This document shows, piece by piece, positions 41,721 through 50,441 of a DNA stretch of 64,000 nt; the stretch's first letter is position 1; the number at the start of each line of letters is the position of its first letter. The notes beneath the pieces are model-generated. The model saw nothing but the letters and a program-made list of their open reading frames with translations. It was not told the origin of the DNA and searched no databases. A program made the position numbers and the translations under genes. The DNA is from Robertmurraya korlensis NBRC 107688 (GTDB lineage: Bacteria; Bacillota; Bacilli; Bacillales; Cytobacillaceae): positions 62,001 through 126,000 of the forward strand of contig NZ_BCVH01000010.1 in the NCBI RefSeq assembly GCF_001591645.1, written 5' to 3'.

Positions 41721-42998
41721 ATGTCAATTTACACTAAGCTACTACAACGTGAACGTGAAAATGCACCAATTAAAGTCGGAGTAATCGGCGCAGGTCAAAT
41801 GGGTTTCGGGATGATTGCACAAATTTCAAAAATCCCTGGTATGATCGTAACTGGAATTTGTGATGTAAATATTCAGGCAGCACAAAGAGCAGCTGACTTC
41901 TACCACTCACAATCTAGCAGAAAAGACGCAATGGTCGTAACTAGTGACTATCGTGAAGTTATTCAATCCAATCATGTTGAAGTGGTTGTAGATGCAACAG
42001 GTGTTCCAGAAGTAGGAGCGAACGTTTCTCTTGAGGCATTAAGATCAAAAAAACATATTGTTCTACTCAATGTAGAAGTAGATATAACAATCGGATCAAT
42101 TATGTATCAAATGTTCAATAATGCTGGTTTGGTTTATTCAGGTTCTGCAGGTGATGAGCCGGCAGCTACTTTAGAATTATATGAATTTGCAAAAACGATG
42201 GGTCTAGAAGTATTGGTTGCTGGGAAAGGGAAGAATAATCCGTTCAATCCGCTATCTAATCCTGATGTAGCTGCAGCGGAAGCGAAGGCAAAGCACATGA
42301 GTGCACACATGCTTGCGGCATTCCAAGATGGAACAAAAACAATGGCTGAAATGAATCTTTTAAGTAACGCGATTGGCTTAGTGCCAGATAAAGTAGGAAT
42401 GCATGGAGTATCAGCAACCGTACAAGATGTTGCTGATAAATTGGACTTAAAGGAAAATGGAGGAGTTCTAGATAGCTTTGGCGTTGTAGAATATGTAAAC
42501 GGTTTAGCTCCGGGAGTATTCGTCATTGTGAAAAGTGATCTTGAACCAGTTGACGCAGAACTTCGATACTTAAAAGTTGGAAATGGACCACACTATGTAT
42601 TCTATCGCCCATATCACCTAGCTAGTTTAGAAACTCCGATTACGATTGCAAAAGCAGTGTTAGAACATGATTCTTCTATTCATCCGCTAGGAGCACCAAT
42701 TTCTGAAACCGTTTCTGTGGCTAAACGGGATATTAAAGCAGGTGAGACGTTAGACGGAATCGGTGGTTACAGCGTACGTGGTGTCTTAGAAACACATCTT
42801 GATATGAAAACTAACGGACATATACCAATTGGTTTAATCAGTGGGAAAGTAGTAGCGAAAAAAGATATTAAGACAGGCCAATTTTTAACACAGGATGACG
42901 TGGAACTGGATACAAATACAACCGTTTGGAAGTTACGATCTTTACAAGATCAGCTGTTTCCAACAAGCTCTGAACAACGCCCACTTGTGACATTATAA
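41721..42998 (+). CDS. SAF-domain NAD(P)-dependent oxidoreductase (COG4091-type)
   Basis: A 425-residue protein with an N-terminal Rossmann fold (KVGVIGAGQMGFGMIAQISK; VVVDATGVPEVGANVSLEAL) and a C-terminal SAF domain (about 335-405; VAKRDIKAGETLDGIGGYSV, GLISGKVVAKKDIKTGQFLT). This pairing is known as predicted homoserine dehydrogenase-like, but no member I know of has a settled reaction. Lying between glucitol-type PTS genes and under the same operator array, it probably acts on the imported polyol phosphate or its product. GGGAGG precedes the ATG. Confidence 0.85.
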   Translation: MSIYTKLLQRERENAPIKVGVIGAGQMGFGMIAQISKIPGMIVTGICDVNIQAAQRAADFYHSQSSRKDAMVVTSDYREVIQSNHVEVVVDATGVPEVGANVSLEALRSKKHIVLLNVEVDITIGSIMYQMFNNAGLVYSGSAGDEPAATLELYEFAKTMGLEVLVAGKGKNNPFNPLSNPDVAAAEAKAKHMSAHMLAAFQDGTKTMAEMNLLSNAIGLVPDKVGMHGVSATVQDVADKLDLKENGGVLDSFGVVEYVNGLAPGVFVIVKSDLEPVDAELRYLKVGNGPHYVFYRPYHLASLETPITIAKAVLEHDSSIHPLGAPISETVSVAKRDIKAGETLDGIGGYSVRGVLETHLDMKTNGHIPIGLISGKVVAKKDIKTGQFLTQDDVELDTNTTVWKLRSLQDQLFPTSSEQRPLVTL

Positions 42999-43031
42999 TT
43001 TAGAACTAGCGAACAAAACGGGAGGATAAAG

Positions 43032-43388
43032 ATGACGAAATCAGTAGTAAAAGAAATTGGGGTATTAGTACCAACTTTTAAAGAAGATAAAATTTTAATA
43101 TTATTTGGACCACAAGCACCTAAGGAATTACGTGAAATGGCTGTCATTCATGAATTTGAAAATCTAGAAGAAGAGCCATTAAAGCAGGGAGGAACGATTC
43201 AGTTTGGTGAGGAAAGCTTTACCATTACTGCATTGGGAGACCTTGCAAACAAAAATTTCAGGGAATTAGGGCATGTTTCAATTTACTTCCAGGAACCAAT
43301 GGAAGAAGTTTTGCCTGGAGCGGTGTTTGCGGCCCCTCATTCCTTCCCTAACAATATTAATGAAGGAACAGTCATTTCTTTGAAATAA
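43032..43388 (+). CDS. srlB: PTS glucitol/sorbitol-type IIA component
   Basis: A 118-residue IIA of the glucitol class. The phosphorylated His is probably in MAVIHEF; GGTIQFGEESFTITALGDLA and LGHVSIYFQEPMEEVLPGAV are family blocks. It is separated from its IIC and IIBC genes by the SorC regulator and the SAF oxidoreductase gene, and cotranscribed with the latter. Confidence 0.92.
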   Translation: MTKSVVKEIGVLVPTFKEDKILILFGPQAPKELREMAVIHEFENLEEEPLKQGGTIQFGEESFTITALGDLANKNFRELGHVSIYFQEPMEEVLPGAVFAAPHSFPNNINEGTVISLK

Positions 43389-43408
43389 TTAAATAGACAA
43401 GTGTTAAT

Positions 43409-43475
43409 AAAGAGGGAAAAGGTGGATCTGGTTTTATATAAAAACTGGCTCCCTTTTTCCCTTTAGTTTTTTATA
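43409..43475 (+). terminator. Long hairpin terminator after the IIA gene
   Basis: AAAGAGGGAAAAGG (43409-43422) pairs with CCTTTTTCCCTTT (43452-43464), with further inner pairing of GGTTTTATA and AAAACTGG; T residues follow. Confidence 0.75.
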
Positions 43476-43559
43476 GTACACATTAGTGAAAACGCAATCA
43501 TTCCTTTTATATCAGACTTTGTACCATTGTAAAAATAATTAAAATTATTCGTTTTTCAC

Positions 43560-43623
43560 TTGACTAAAACGGATACAGATTATATGATGTTTACAAATGT
43601 AACAGTATAGAACAAATGTAAAA
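43560..43623 (+). promoter_or_regulatory. Promoter and operator repeats of the dehydrogenase complex operon
   Basis: TTGACT (43560-43565), 17 bp, TATGAT (43583-43588). Directly after it lie ACAAATGT at 43593-43600 and 43612-43619, again exactly 19 bp apart. A weak cre-like sequence CTAAAACGGATACA sits in the spacer with two mismatches. No inverted third copy was found here. Confidence 0.72.
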
Positions 43624-43636
43624 GGAGGAACAGATA

Positions 43637-44623
43637 ATGATGGTTAAAACATTAAAGCTTCCTGAGATGATTACAGAAGAGAAATTAAAAGATTTATATA
43701 AAGAGATGTGGCTGATTCGTTATTTTGATGAGAAGGTTGACCAGTTTTTTGCGAAAGGAATGATTCATGGAACGACACACCTATGTGTCGGCCAGGAAGC
43801 ATCGGCTGCCGGATCCATAGCGGTCATTGGTAGGAAAGATAAAATAGTTAGCACACACCGTGGTCACGGTCATTGTATTTCAAAAGAAGGCGATATTAAC
43901 AAAATGATGGCGGAACTATTCGGCAGGGAAACAGGCTATTGTAAAGGTAAAGGTGGCTCCATGCACATTGCCGATGTGGAAAAAGGTAATTTAGGTGCGA
44001 ATGGTATTGTCGGTGGGGGTCTTCCTCTTGCAGTAGGAGCTGCTCTTACCTCAAAAATGAAAAAAGAAGATTATGTGGTTCTTTGTTTCTTTGGCGATGG
44101 TGCTTCGAACGAAGGTAGCTTCCATGAATCTGTAAATCTAGCAGCCATTTGGGACCTTCCAGTTATTTTCATTTGTGAAAACAACCAATACGGAATGTCA
44201 GGACCGGTTAAGGAAATGACACGTGTAGAAAATATTGCTGACCGAGCTAGTAGTTATGGAATCCCTGGAAAAGTGGTTGACGGTCTTGACATGATTGAAA
44301 TTATGAATTCAGTTCATGAGGCAGTTGAACATGCACGAGATGGCAAAGGCCCAACATTAATTGAAATGAAAACTTACCGCTGGAAAGGTCACTCCAAGAG
44401 CGATGCAAAAAAATATCGTACCCGTGAAGAAGAGAAGGAATGGAGAGAAAAAGACGGGATCAAACGTTTTAAAGAGACACTAATTGAAGCCAGCATATTA
44501 ACAGAAGAAACGGCTAAACAACTTCAGGATCAAGCATATGAGGAAATAGAGGAAGCTGTGAAATTTGCTGAGAACAGTCCGGAACCATCACTTGATAGTT
44601 TACTAGAGGACGTATACGCGTAA
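43637..44623 (+). CDS. acoA: TPP-dependent dehydrogenase E1 alpha subunit (AcoA-like)
   Basis: A 328-residue E1 alpha subunit of an acetoin/2-oxoacid dehydrogenase complex. The TPP motif lies in CFFGDGASNEGSFHESVNLA to ENNQYGMSGP; HGHCISKEGDINKMMAELFG and RWKGHSKSDAKKYRTREEEK follow family order. The length and small subunit are AcoA-like rather than PdhA-like. AGGAGG precedes the ATG. Substrate preference (acetoin or a 2-oxo acid) is not proven. Confidence 0.85.
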   Translation: MMVKTLKLPEMITEEKLKDLYKEMWLIRYFDEKVDQFFAKGMIHGTTHLCVGQEASAAGSIAVIGRKDKIVSTHRGHGHCISKEGDINKMMAELFGRETGYCKGKGGSMHIADVEKGNLGANGIVGGGLPLAVGAALTSKMKKEDYVVLCFFGDGASNEGSFHESVNLAAIWDLPVIFICENNQYGMSGPVKEMTRVENIADRASSYGIPGKVVDGLDMIEIMNSVHEAVEHARDGKGPTLIEMKTYRWKGHSKSDAKKYRTREEEKEWREKDGIKRFKETLIEASILTEETAKQLQDQAYEEIEEAVKFAENSPEPSLDSLLEDVYA

Positions 44624-44641
44624 AGAAAGGAGAGAGGGAAC

Positions 44642-45631
44642 ATGACTACTAGACAAATAACCTATTTAGAAGCAGTAAGAGAAGCGATGAGCCTGGAGAT
44701 GAGAGAAAACAACGATGTATTTATTCTTGGTGAAGATATCGGTGTTTATGGGGGAGCATTTGGTGTAACACGCGGGATGATTGAAGAGTTTGGTCCTGAA
44801 CGTGTCCGTAATACACCTATTTCAGAAGCAGCCATTGCGGGTGCAGCAATCGGATCAGCATTAACAGGGATGCGCCCAATTTTAGAACTACAGTTTTCTG
44901 ATTTTATCACGATCGCTATGGATCAAATGGTAAACCAAGCTGCGAAGACGCGTTATATGTTCGGTGGTAAAGGAAAAGTACCAATGGTTCTACGTACACC
45001 CGCAGGTTCTGGAACAGGTGCAGCGGCTCAGCATTCACAAAGTCTTGAAGCGTGGATGGCACATATCCCAGGATTAAAAGTCGTTCAGCCGTCCACAGCT
45101 TATGATGTAAAAGGCTTGCTAAAAGCAGCCATTGATGATGATAATCCAGTAATTTTCTACGAACATAAATTATTGTATAGAACGACTGATGATGTTCCTG
45201 AAGAATCCTACAAAATTGAACTAGGAAAAGCAGACATCAAGCGTGAAGGAACGGATGTAACGATTGTTGCTACGGCTATCATGGTTCATAAAGCACTGGA
45301 AGCAGCTTCTGAGCTTGAAAAAGAGGGAATCAGTGTAGAGGTAGTTGATCCTCGTACCATTGTTCCACTAGATAAAGAAACGATTATTAATTCGGTGAAA
45401 AAAACAGGTCGTTTAATTGTTGTTCATGAAGCTGTTCAGCGCGGCGGTTTCGGCGGTGAGATTGTAAGTGTGGTGGCTGAAAGTGAAGCATTTGATTATT
45501 TAGATGCACCAATCAAACGTCTCGGTGGTAAGGCGGTTCCCATTCCTTATAACCCAACATTAGAAAAAGCAGCAATCCCACAAGTTCCAGATATTATTGA
45601 AGCTGTAAGAGAAACAGTAAAGAACAAGTAA
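44642..45631 (+). CDS. acoB: TPP-dependent dehydrogenase E1 beta subunit (AcoB-like)
   Basis: A 329-residue E1 beta subunit ([78 protein letters not shown]). It pairs with the E1 alpha product 18 bp upstream to decarboxylate or cleave the substrate and load the E2 lipoyl group. Confidence 0.87.
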   Translation: MTTRQITYLEAVREAMSLEMRENNDVFILGEDIGVYGGAFGVTRGMIEEFGPERVRNTPISEAAIAGAAIGSALTGMRPILELQFSDFITIAMDQMVNQAAKTRYMFGGKGKVPMVLRTPAGSGTGAAAQHSQSLEAWMAHIPGLKVVQPSTAYDVKGLLKAAIDDDNPVIFYEHKLLYRTTDDVPEESYKIELGKADIKREGTDVTIVATAIMVHKALEAASELEKEGISVEVVDPRTIVPLDKETIINSVKKTGRLIVVHEAVQRGGFGGEIVSVVAESEAFDYLDAPIKRLGGKAVPIPYNPTLEKAAIPQVPDIIEAVRETVKNK

Positions 45632-45645
45632 GGAGGAGGGACGAT

Positions 45646-46989
45646 ATGGCAAAAGAAATATTTATGCCGAAGCTAAGCAGCACAATGGCAGTCGGTACCC
45701 TCCTTCAGTGGTTTAAAGAAGAAGGGGAAACGGTAGAAATCGGGGAACCGCTTTTTGAAATTATGACCGACAAAATCAACATCGAAGTAGAAGCATACGA
45801 TCAAGGCGTGTTACTAAAAAAATATTTTGATGTTGATGCAGAGGTACCAGTTAATCAGATCATTGGTTATATTGGCCAGGCAGGAGATAAGGTACCTGAT
45901 AGCTCTCCAGGAATGACTGGGGAAGAAGGAACGACAGAAGAAAAAGAAGAAGCTACTGTTTCCGAACAGCAAGAGCTTATCCCAACAGCCAGCCATACTC
46001 AAGAAGGTGAGAAACCACGTGCAACTCCGGCAGCACGTCGAATAGCACGGACAAATAATCTTGAATTAGTATTCATTGATGGAAGCGGACCATATGGGCG
46101 TGTGCATAAAAAAGATGTGATCGCCCACTTAGAAGCTAAGACATCCATACCAAAAGCTACTCCACTTGCAAGGAAAATCGCACAAACAGAGAAGGTGGAA
46201 CTATCATCTGTAACAGGCAGTGGCGTGAATGGAAAAATCGTTAAGGATGATGTGGTTTCTGCGGCAGTTCCTAAGGAGGCAGTAGCGCTTCAAGAACCTG
46301 CAACGAAGCGTAGAAAAATGTCTGGTATGAGAAAAGTGATAGCTGACAGGATGGCACAAAGTGCATACACTGCACCACATGTAACATTAACGTCTGAAGT
46401 GGAAATGACAAAGGTGAAAGAACTTCGTGCCGCCCTTCTCCCAGTGATTGAAAAACAAACAGGATTCCGTGTATCGTTTACTGATATTCTCGTAAAAGCT
46501 GTAGGAGCCGCTCTTGTCCGTCATCCACAAGTGAATGTATCGATTGACGGAGACGAAATTGTTCAGCATAGTGAGATCAATATTGGTCTTGCCGTTTCAG
46601 TTCAGGATGGGTTGATGGTCCCGGTGATTAAAGATGTAGTAAGTAAGGGACTTGCTGAATTAACAATAGACGCAAAAGACGTTGGCAAGCGTGCCAGAGA
46701 AAATAAATTACTACCAGATCAAATGAGGGGCTCAACTTTTACTGTTAGCAACCTTGGTATGTACGCAGTCGATGCATTTACACCGATTATTAACCAGCCT
46801 GAGAGCGCGATTCTTGGGGTGGGCCGGATACAGGATAAGCCAGTCGCTATCAATGGGATGCTTGAAATCCGTCCAATGATGACGTTAAGTCTATCTTTTG
46901 ACCACCGAGCATTGGATGGAGCACCGGCAGCTGCATTTTTGACCGAGTTAAAGCAGATCCTTGAAAATCCATTCGAGTTACTGGTATAG
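45646..46989 (+). CDS. acoC: Dihydrolipoamide acyltransferase E2 with two subunit-binding domains
   Basis: A 447-residue E2. Residues 1-77 are one lipoyl domain (lipoylated K43 in MTDKINIEVEAY). An acidic linker is followed by two peripheral subunit-binding domains in tandem (about 125-160, ATPAARRIARTNNLELVFID, and 170-205, ATPLARKIAQTEKVELSSVT). The catalytic domain starts near 225 and ends with the active-site segment SLSFDHRALDGAPAAAFL. Most E2 proteins have a single binding domain, so the doubling is unusual. It sits 14 bp after E1 beta. Confidence 0.9.
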   Translation: MAKEIFMPKLSSTMAVGTLLQWFKEEGETVEIGEPLFEIMTDKINIEVEAYDQGVLLKKYFDVDAEVPVNQIIGYIGQAGDKVPDSSPGMTGEEGTTEEKEEATVSEQQELIPTASHTQEGEKPRATPAARRIARTNNLELVFIDGSGPYGRVHKKDVIAHLEAKTSIPKATPLARKIAQTEKVELSSVTGSGVNGKIVKDDVVSAAVPKEAVALQEPATKRRKMSGMRKVIADRMAQSAYTAPHVTLTSEVEMTKVKELRAALLPVIEKQTGFRVSFTDILVKAVGAALVRHPQVNVSIDGDEIVQHSEINIGLAVSVQDGLMVPVIKDVVSKGLAELTIDAKDVGKRARENKLLPDQMRGSTFTVSNLGMYAVDAFTPIINQPESAILGVGRIQDKPVAINGMLEIRPMMTLSLSFDHRALDGAPAAAFLTELKQILENPFELLV

Positions 46990-47001
46990 GGGTGAATATT
47001 A

Positions 47002-48408
47002 ATGACTAAATTCTACGATATTGTTGTAGTTGGAGGAGGCCCTGGCGGTTATGTAGCAGCTCTACATGCTGCTGAGCTCGGTAAAAAAACAGCCCTTATT
47101 GAAGCAGACTTCCTTGGAGGAACATGCTTAAATCGCGGGTGTATCCCATCAAAGACCTATTTAAAGCATTCGGAAGTCATTGAACAAATTGAAAAGGCAA
47201 AGGATTGGGGAATTGAAACCGGAAGCCTTACCTTTTCTTTTAGTAAAATAAAAAAGCGAAAAGACGACGTGATACAACGGTTGCGTGGAGGCATCGCCTT
47301 TTTACTAAAACAAGGAAAAATTGATGTATATAACGGGTATGGCTCAGTACTTCCTGGTGGAGTAGTGAAGGTGAAAACGGCTGTTGGAGAAGAGTCGGTT
47401 CAGGCAGCAAAAGTGATTGTGGCAACAGGATCAACACCAGCCGTACCACCGATTTCGGGATTGGATACTGTTCAATTTGATACAAGTGATACAATCTTCG
47501 ATATTAAGGAAATACCAAAGTCTGTGATCATTATTGGAGGCGGAGTGATCGGTGTTGAATTTGCAACTATCTTCGCTTCACTAAAAGCCCAAGTAAGCAT
47601 CGTTGAGGCTGCTGATCGAATCATTCCCACAGAGGATGCTGAGGCATCCAAGTTTTTAACAAAAATGTTAAAGAAAAAAGGGATTAACATTCATACGGGT
47701 GCAAAGGTCCTAAGAGTTCAGGAAACAGAAGGTCTGAAAACCGTCATATGTGAGGATGCAAAGGGGCAAGAACTTACCTTACAAGCAGATACATTACTTG
47801 TGAGCACTGGACGCCGCCCGAATCTATCGGCAGTTACAGAACTTCATCTTGAACAGAACGGACCATTTATAAAAGTAAATGATAAAATGGAAACTTCGCA
47901 GACCAATGTTTATGCAGTTGGTGACGTCATAGGGGGCTGGCAACTCGCTCACGCAGCAAGTGCTGAAGGAGTCGTTGCGGCCAATAATGCTGCGGGCGGG
48001 ATTGACCAAATTGATTACAAAGTCATGCCGCGTTGTATCTACACATTACCTGAAATCGCCTCTGTCGGCTTATCTGAGGCAGAAGCGAAAAAGCAGGGGA
48101 TGGAAGTATTGGTGGAAAAATTCGACTTTGCCGGGAGCGGTAAAGCACTAAGCGCGGGAGAACCAGAAGGATTTACAAAAATTATTTATGAAGCAAAATA
48201 CGGTGAAATCATAGGTGTTGTGATGGCCGGATCTCACGTAACAGAAATGATTTCCGAAGCCTCCGCTTTCATGTATTTGGAGGGTACGATCGAAGAAGCA
48301 TCTAAGATGATTCATCCACACCCAACTATATCAGAAACCTTCTATGAAGCAGCCGTGAATGCAGTTAACAAAATAAGAACGGATAGAGCTATACAATCAG
48401 CTGTTTAA
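47002..48408 (+). CDS. acoL: Dihydrolipoamide dehydrogenase E3
   Basis: A 468-residue FAD flavoprotein disulfide reductase. FAD site VVVGGGPGGYVAALHAAELG, redox Cys pair GGTCLNRGCIPSK, NAD site VIIIGGGVIGVEFATIFASL, and the C-terminal His-Glu in IHPHPTISETFYEAA are all present. It is the last gene of the complex, 12 bp after E2, and reoxidises the lipoyl groups. Confidence 0.93.
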   Translation: MTKFYDIVVVGGGPGGYVAALHAAELGKKTALIEADFLGGTCLNRGCIPSKTYLKHSEVIEQIEKAKDWGIETGSLTFSFSKIKKRKDDVIQRLRGGIAFLLKQGKIDVYNGYGSVLPGGVVKVKTAVGEESVQAAKVIVATGSTPAVPPISGLDTVQFDTSDTIFDIKEIPKSVIIIGGGVIGVEFATIFASLKAQVSIVEAADRIIPTEDAEASKFLTKMLKKKGINIHTGAKVLRVQETEGLKTVICEDAKGQELTLQADTLLVSTGRRPNLSAVTELHLEQNGPFIKVNDKMETSQTNVYAVGDVIGGWQLAHAASAEGVVAANNAAGGIDQIDYKVMPRCIYTLPEIASVGLSEAEAKKQGMEVLVEKFDFAGSGKALSAGEPEGFTKIIYEAKYGEIIGVVMAGSHVTEMISEASAFMYLEGTIEEASKMIHPHPTISETFYEAAVNAVNKIRTDRAIQSAV

Positions 48409-48443
48409 TATATTGGTATAGAACATAGTGAGTACTAAGACTG

Positions 48444-48473
48444 GTGTCGAGAATAAATATTCTCGGCACTTTT
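48444..48473 (+). terminator. Terminator of the dehydrogenase complex operon
   Basis: GTGTCGAGAAT and ATTCTCGGCAC arms with a 4-base loop and a short T run. Confidence 0.82.
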
Positions 48474-48574
48474 GCTATGGGTGTGGTGATTTTTGAAATA
48501 ATATGGTTTAAAATGTTCATATACAAAACAATTGTAAAAATAAAAAAATCATTGCCGTGAAGGAGATGGCTAAT

Positions 48575-49525
48575 GTGGATTGGCAAGAAAAGAGACAATT
48601 GGTGAAGGTATCCAGTATGTATTATCATGACGGCTGGACACAGGCACAAATTGCCGAAAAATTAGGAGTTTCAAGACCTGTTATATCCAAATTGCTTCAA
48701 AGGGCAAAGGATGAAGGAATCGTTAAGGTCTATATTAAGGATGAAAGTGTCCACACAGTTGAATTAGAGCGGAAGCTAGAGAAATATTTCCATCTTACTG
48801 ATGTAGTGGTTGTTCCGAATAACGGATTAACCGGTGAAATGGCCAAGAGGGAAGTAGGGCAGGCTGGTGCTAACTATATTTCAAATAGTATGAAGGATGT
48901 TAAGAGTATTGGGATTTCATGGGGAGATACATTAGCTAATCTTGTCTTAGAATACCCTTTTGAACGAAGAGAAGAGGTTACCGTCGTTCCATTGGAAGGT
49001 GGGATGGGTGTAAAGCAAGTACAAATCCATGCAAATCAGCTTGCAAGTGAATTAGCTAAAAAGCTTCACAGTACTTGTACTTATTTATATGCTCCGGCAA
49101 TTGTTGAAACGGAAGAACTAAAGGAGCGGTTAATGGGAATGCAGGATATCCAAACGGTCCTAGAAAACGGTAGGAATGTGGATATTGCACTAGTCGGAAT
49201 TGGCAATCCATTTACCGACTCAACTTTAATGAAACTAGGATATTTGCAAGAGGATGATTTATCTCATCTCCGAGAAGTAGGAACTGTTGGAGATATTGGT
49301 TATCGTTTTTTTGATGAAAATGGTCAGCCAATAAATGATACATTAAATAAGAAAGTCATTGGCATTACCCTGGAAGAGTTCAAAAGTATAAAAAAAGTAA
49401 TTGCAGTTGTTGAAGGGGAACATAAAGTAGAAAGTATATTAGGTGCATTAAAAGGGAAATTTATTGATGTTTTAATCACCGATGAACTAACGGCAAGTGC
49501 AATGATTAATAAATATAATGAATAA
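48575..49525 (+). CDS. SorC-family transcriptional regulator (dehydrogenase operon)
   Basis: A 317-residue paralog of the regulator at 40496: helix-turn-helix GWTQAQIAEKLGVSRPVISK and effector domain with GISWGDTLANLVLEY, VPLEGGMGVKQVQIHANQLA and DIALVGIGNPFTD. I prefer GTG 48575, which has AAGGAG 9 bp before it; ATG 48566 abuts that ribosome site, and 48557 overlaps it. It has its own transcript after the E3 terminator. An ACAATTGT element lies about 45 bp upstream. Confidence 0.85.
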   Translation: MDWQEKRQLVKVSSMYYHDGWTQAQIAEKLGVSRPVISKLLQRAKDEGIVKVYIKDESVHTVELERKLEKYFHLTDVVVVPNNGLTGEMAKREVGQAGANYISNSMKDVKSIGISWGDTLANLVLEYPFERREEVTVVPLEGGMGVKQVQIHANQLASELAKKLHSTCTYLYAPAIVETEELKERLMGMQDIQTVLENGRNVDIALVGIGNPFTDSTLMKLGYLQEDDLSHLREVGTVGDIGYRFFDENGQPINDTLNKKVIGITLEEFKSIKKVIAVVEGEHKVESILGALKGKFIDVLITDELTASAMINKYNE

Positions 49526-49638
49526 CTCTTTTCTTGTACCTTTTCGATAAAGGATAAAATATACTATTATATAATTAAGTGGCATTTAACAGAGAAGTGG
49601 TATGTATTGCCGGAATATGTAATAAGGAGAAGGTAAAT

Positions 49639-49974
49639 ATGAAAATCTCAGAAATTGATGTCTCCCTATATTGCTCACGCTGTCATGATGAAACCCTTCA
49701 CCGTGTTCAGTACTTAAACGATAAGATCCATAGTACAGAGTGCACAAACTGCCACCGCAAACTTGAAATGAATTTAAATCCTACAAGAGAATTGTATAAA
49801 GAAGTATACAAACGCATTACAACAAAACCTACAAGACTAAATGAAGAGTATAGGGAAGACCTTAGTAAGTTTATTGGAGAATTTCCAATAAGGGTACTTA
49901 GTAAACCGTATCGTCTGATGAGAGACGTGGGCGAAACTAGAAAGGCCTTCAAAAAACTTAAGAACCACGAATGA
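49639..49974 (+). CDS. Zinc-ribbon-containing small protein
   Basis: A 111-residue protein with two CxxC pairs in its first 45 residues (LYCSRCHDETLHRVQYLNDK, TECTNCHRK), a probable zinc ribbon, followed by a basic helical tail (TRELYKEVYKRITTKPTRLN). ATG 49639 has AAGGAGAAGG upstream; an in-frame start at 49579 lacks a ribosome site. It resembles the uncharacterised bh proteins of Bacillus. The function is unknown. Confidence 0.75.
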   Translation: MKISEIDVSLYCSRCHDETLHRVQYLNDKIHSTECTNCHRKLEMNLNPTRELYKEVYKRITTKPTRLNEEYREDLSKFIGEFPIRVLSKPYRLMRDVGETRKAFKKLKNHE

Positions 49975-49984
49975 ATCCTAGAGG

Positions 49985-50016
49985 AAATCTGACTTTATAC
50001 ATAGTCAGATTTTTTG
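49985..50016 (+). terminator. Terminator after the zinc-ribbon gene
   Basis: AAATCTGACT and AGTCAGATTT arms around an 8-base loop with a T tail. Confidence 0.9.
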
Positions 50017-50047
50017 TTTTGTTTTAATCAAATACCAGTACTTCAAA

Positions 50048-50083
50048 AAAAAATGTACCCGACACCAAACTAAGTGCGGGCAC
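50048..50083 (-). terminator. Minus-strand terminator of the 43-residue gene
   Basis: On the minus strand TGTGCCCGCAC and GTGTCGGGTACA pair imperfectly and a nine-T run follows, directly after the stop codon of the small gene at 50091-50222. Confidence 0.8.
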
Positions 50084-50090
50084 ACAGCAT

Positions 50091-50222
50091 TTATCTCTTA
50101 TACTGATTGTTTTGGCTGTTTCTTTTCCCGCCACCGTCATTTTCAACAGTTGGGCCAGCATTCCCTTTAACGCTAGCAGCACTTACTCCAGCCTTTGATG
50201 GGTCTTTCTTCATTTTTGCCAT
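50091..50222 (-). CDS. 43-residue Lys/Gly/Asn-rich small protein, spore-protein-like
   Basis: A 43-codon frame beginning MAKMKKDPSKAGVSAASVKG and ending NSQNNQYKR, with GGGGGTG 7 bp before the ATG and its own terminator. The make-up (Lys, Gly, Ser, Asn, Ala, no large hydrophobics) suggests a minor spore protein. I could not place it in a named Ssp family. Confidence 0.65.
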   Translation of the reverse strand: MAKMKKDPSKAGVSAASVKGNAGPTVENDGGGKRNSQNNQYKR

Positions 50223-50381
50223 AGGTACACCCCCAAACATTTTTACTCGTGTATAACATATCCACAATCATAGCTTTCTATTGCTCGCATAAAATAATGT
50301 AAATTTCAAAAAATTTTCAAATTTCAATGACAAAGGATTGCGTAAAATTTTTAAATATCTTATGATTAGAGTAACCAAAAA

Positions 50382-50399
50382 TGAATGAGTATTCATTCA
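50382..50399. promoter_or_regulatory. FadR operator before fadN
   Basis: TGAATGAGTATTCATTCA is a full match to the B. subtilis FadR (YsiA, TetR family) box TGAATGAMTANTCATTCA, 42 bp upstream of the fadN start. Long-chain acyl-CoA should release FadR and turn on fadNAE. Confidence 0.92.
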
Positions 50400-50441
50400 A
50401 ACTATCGAATCCACTCAAAAAGTAAAAGGGGGAGACAAAAG

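Noticed and set aside
42134-42526. Minus-strand open frame of 130 codons inside the SAF oxidoreductase gene
   Set aside because: Shadow of the coding strand; composition not protein-like.
43637-48408. Calling the complex pyruvate or branched-chain dehydrogenase
   Set aside because: Subunit sizes and E1 sequence look closest to acetoin dehydrogenase, and control is by a SorC-type protein; the substrate stays open, so the aco names are provisional.
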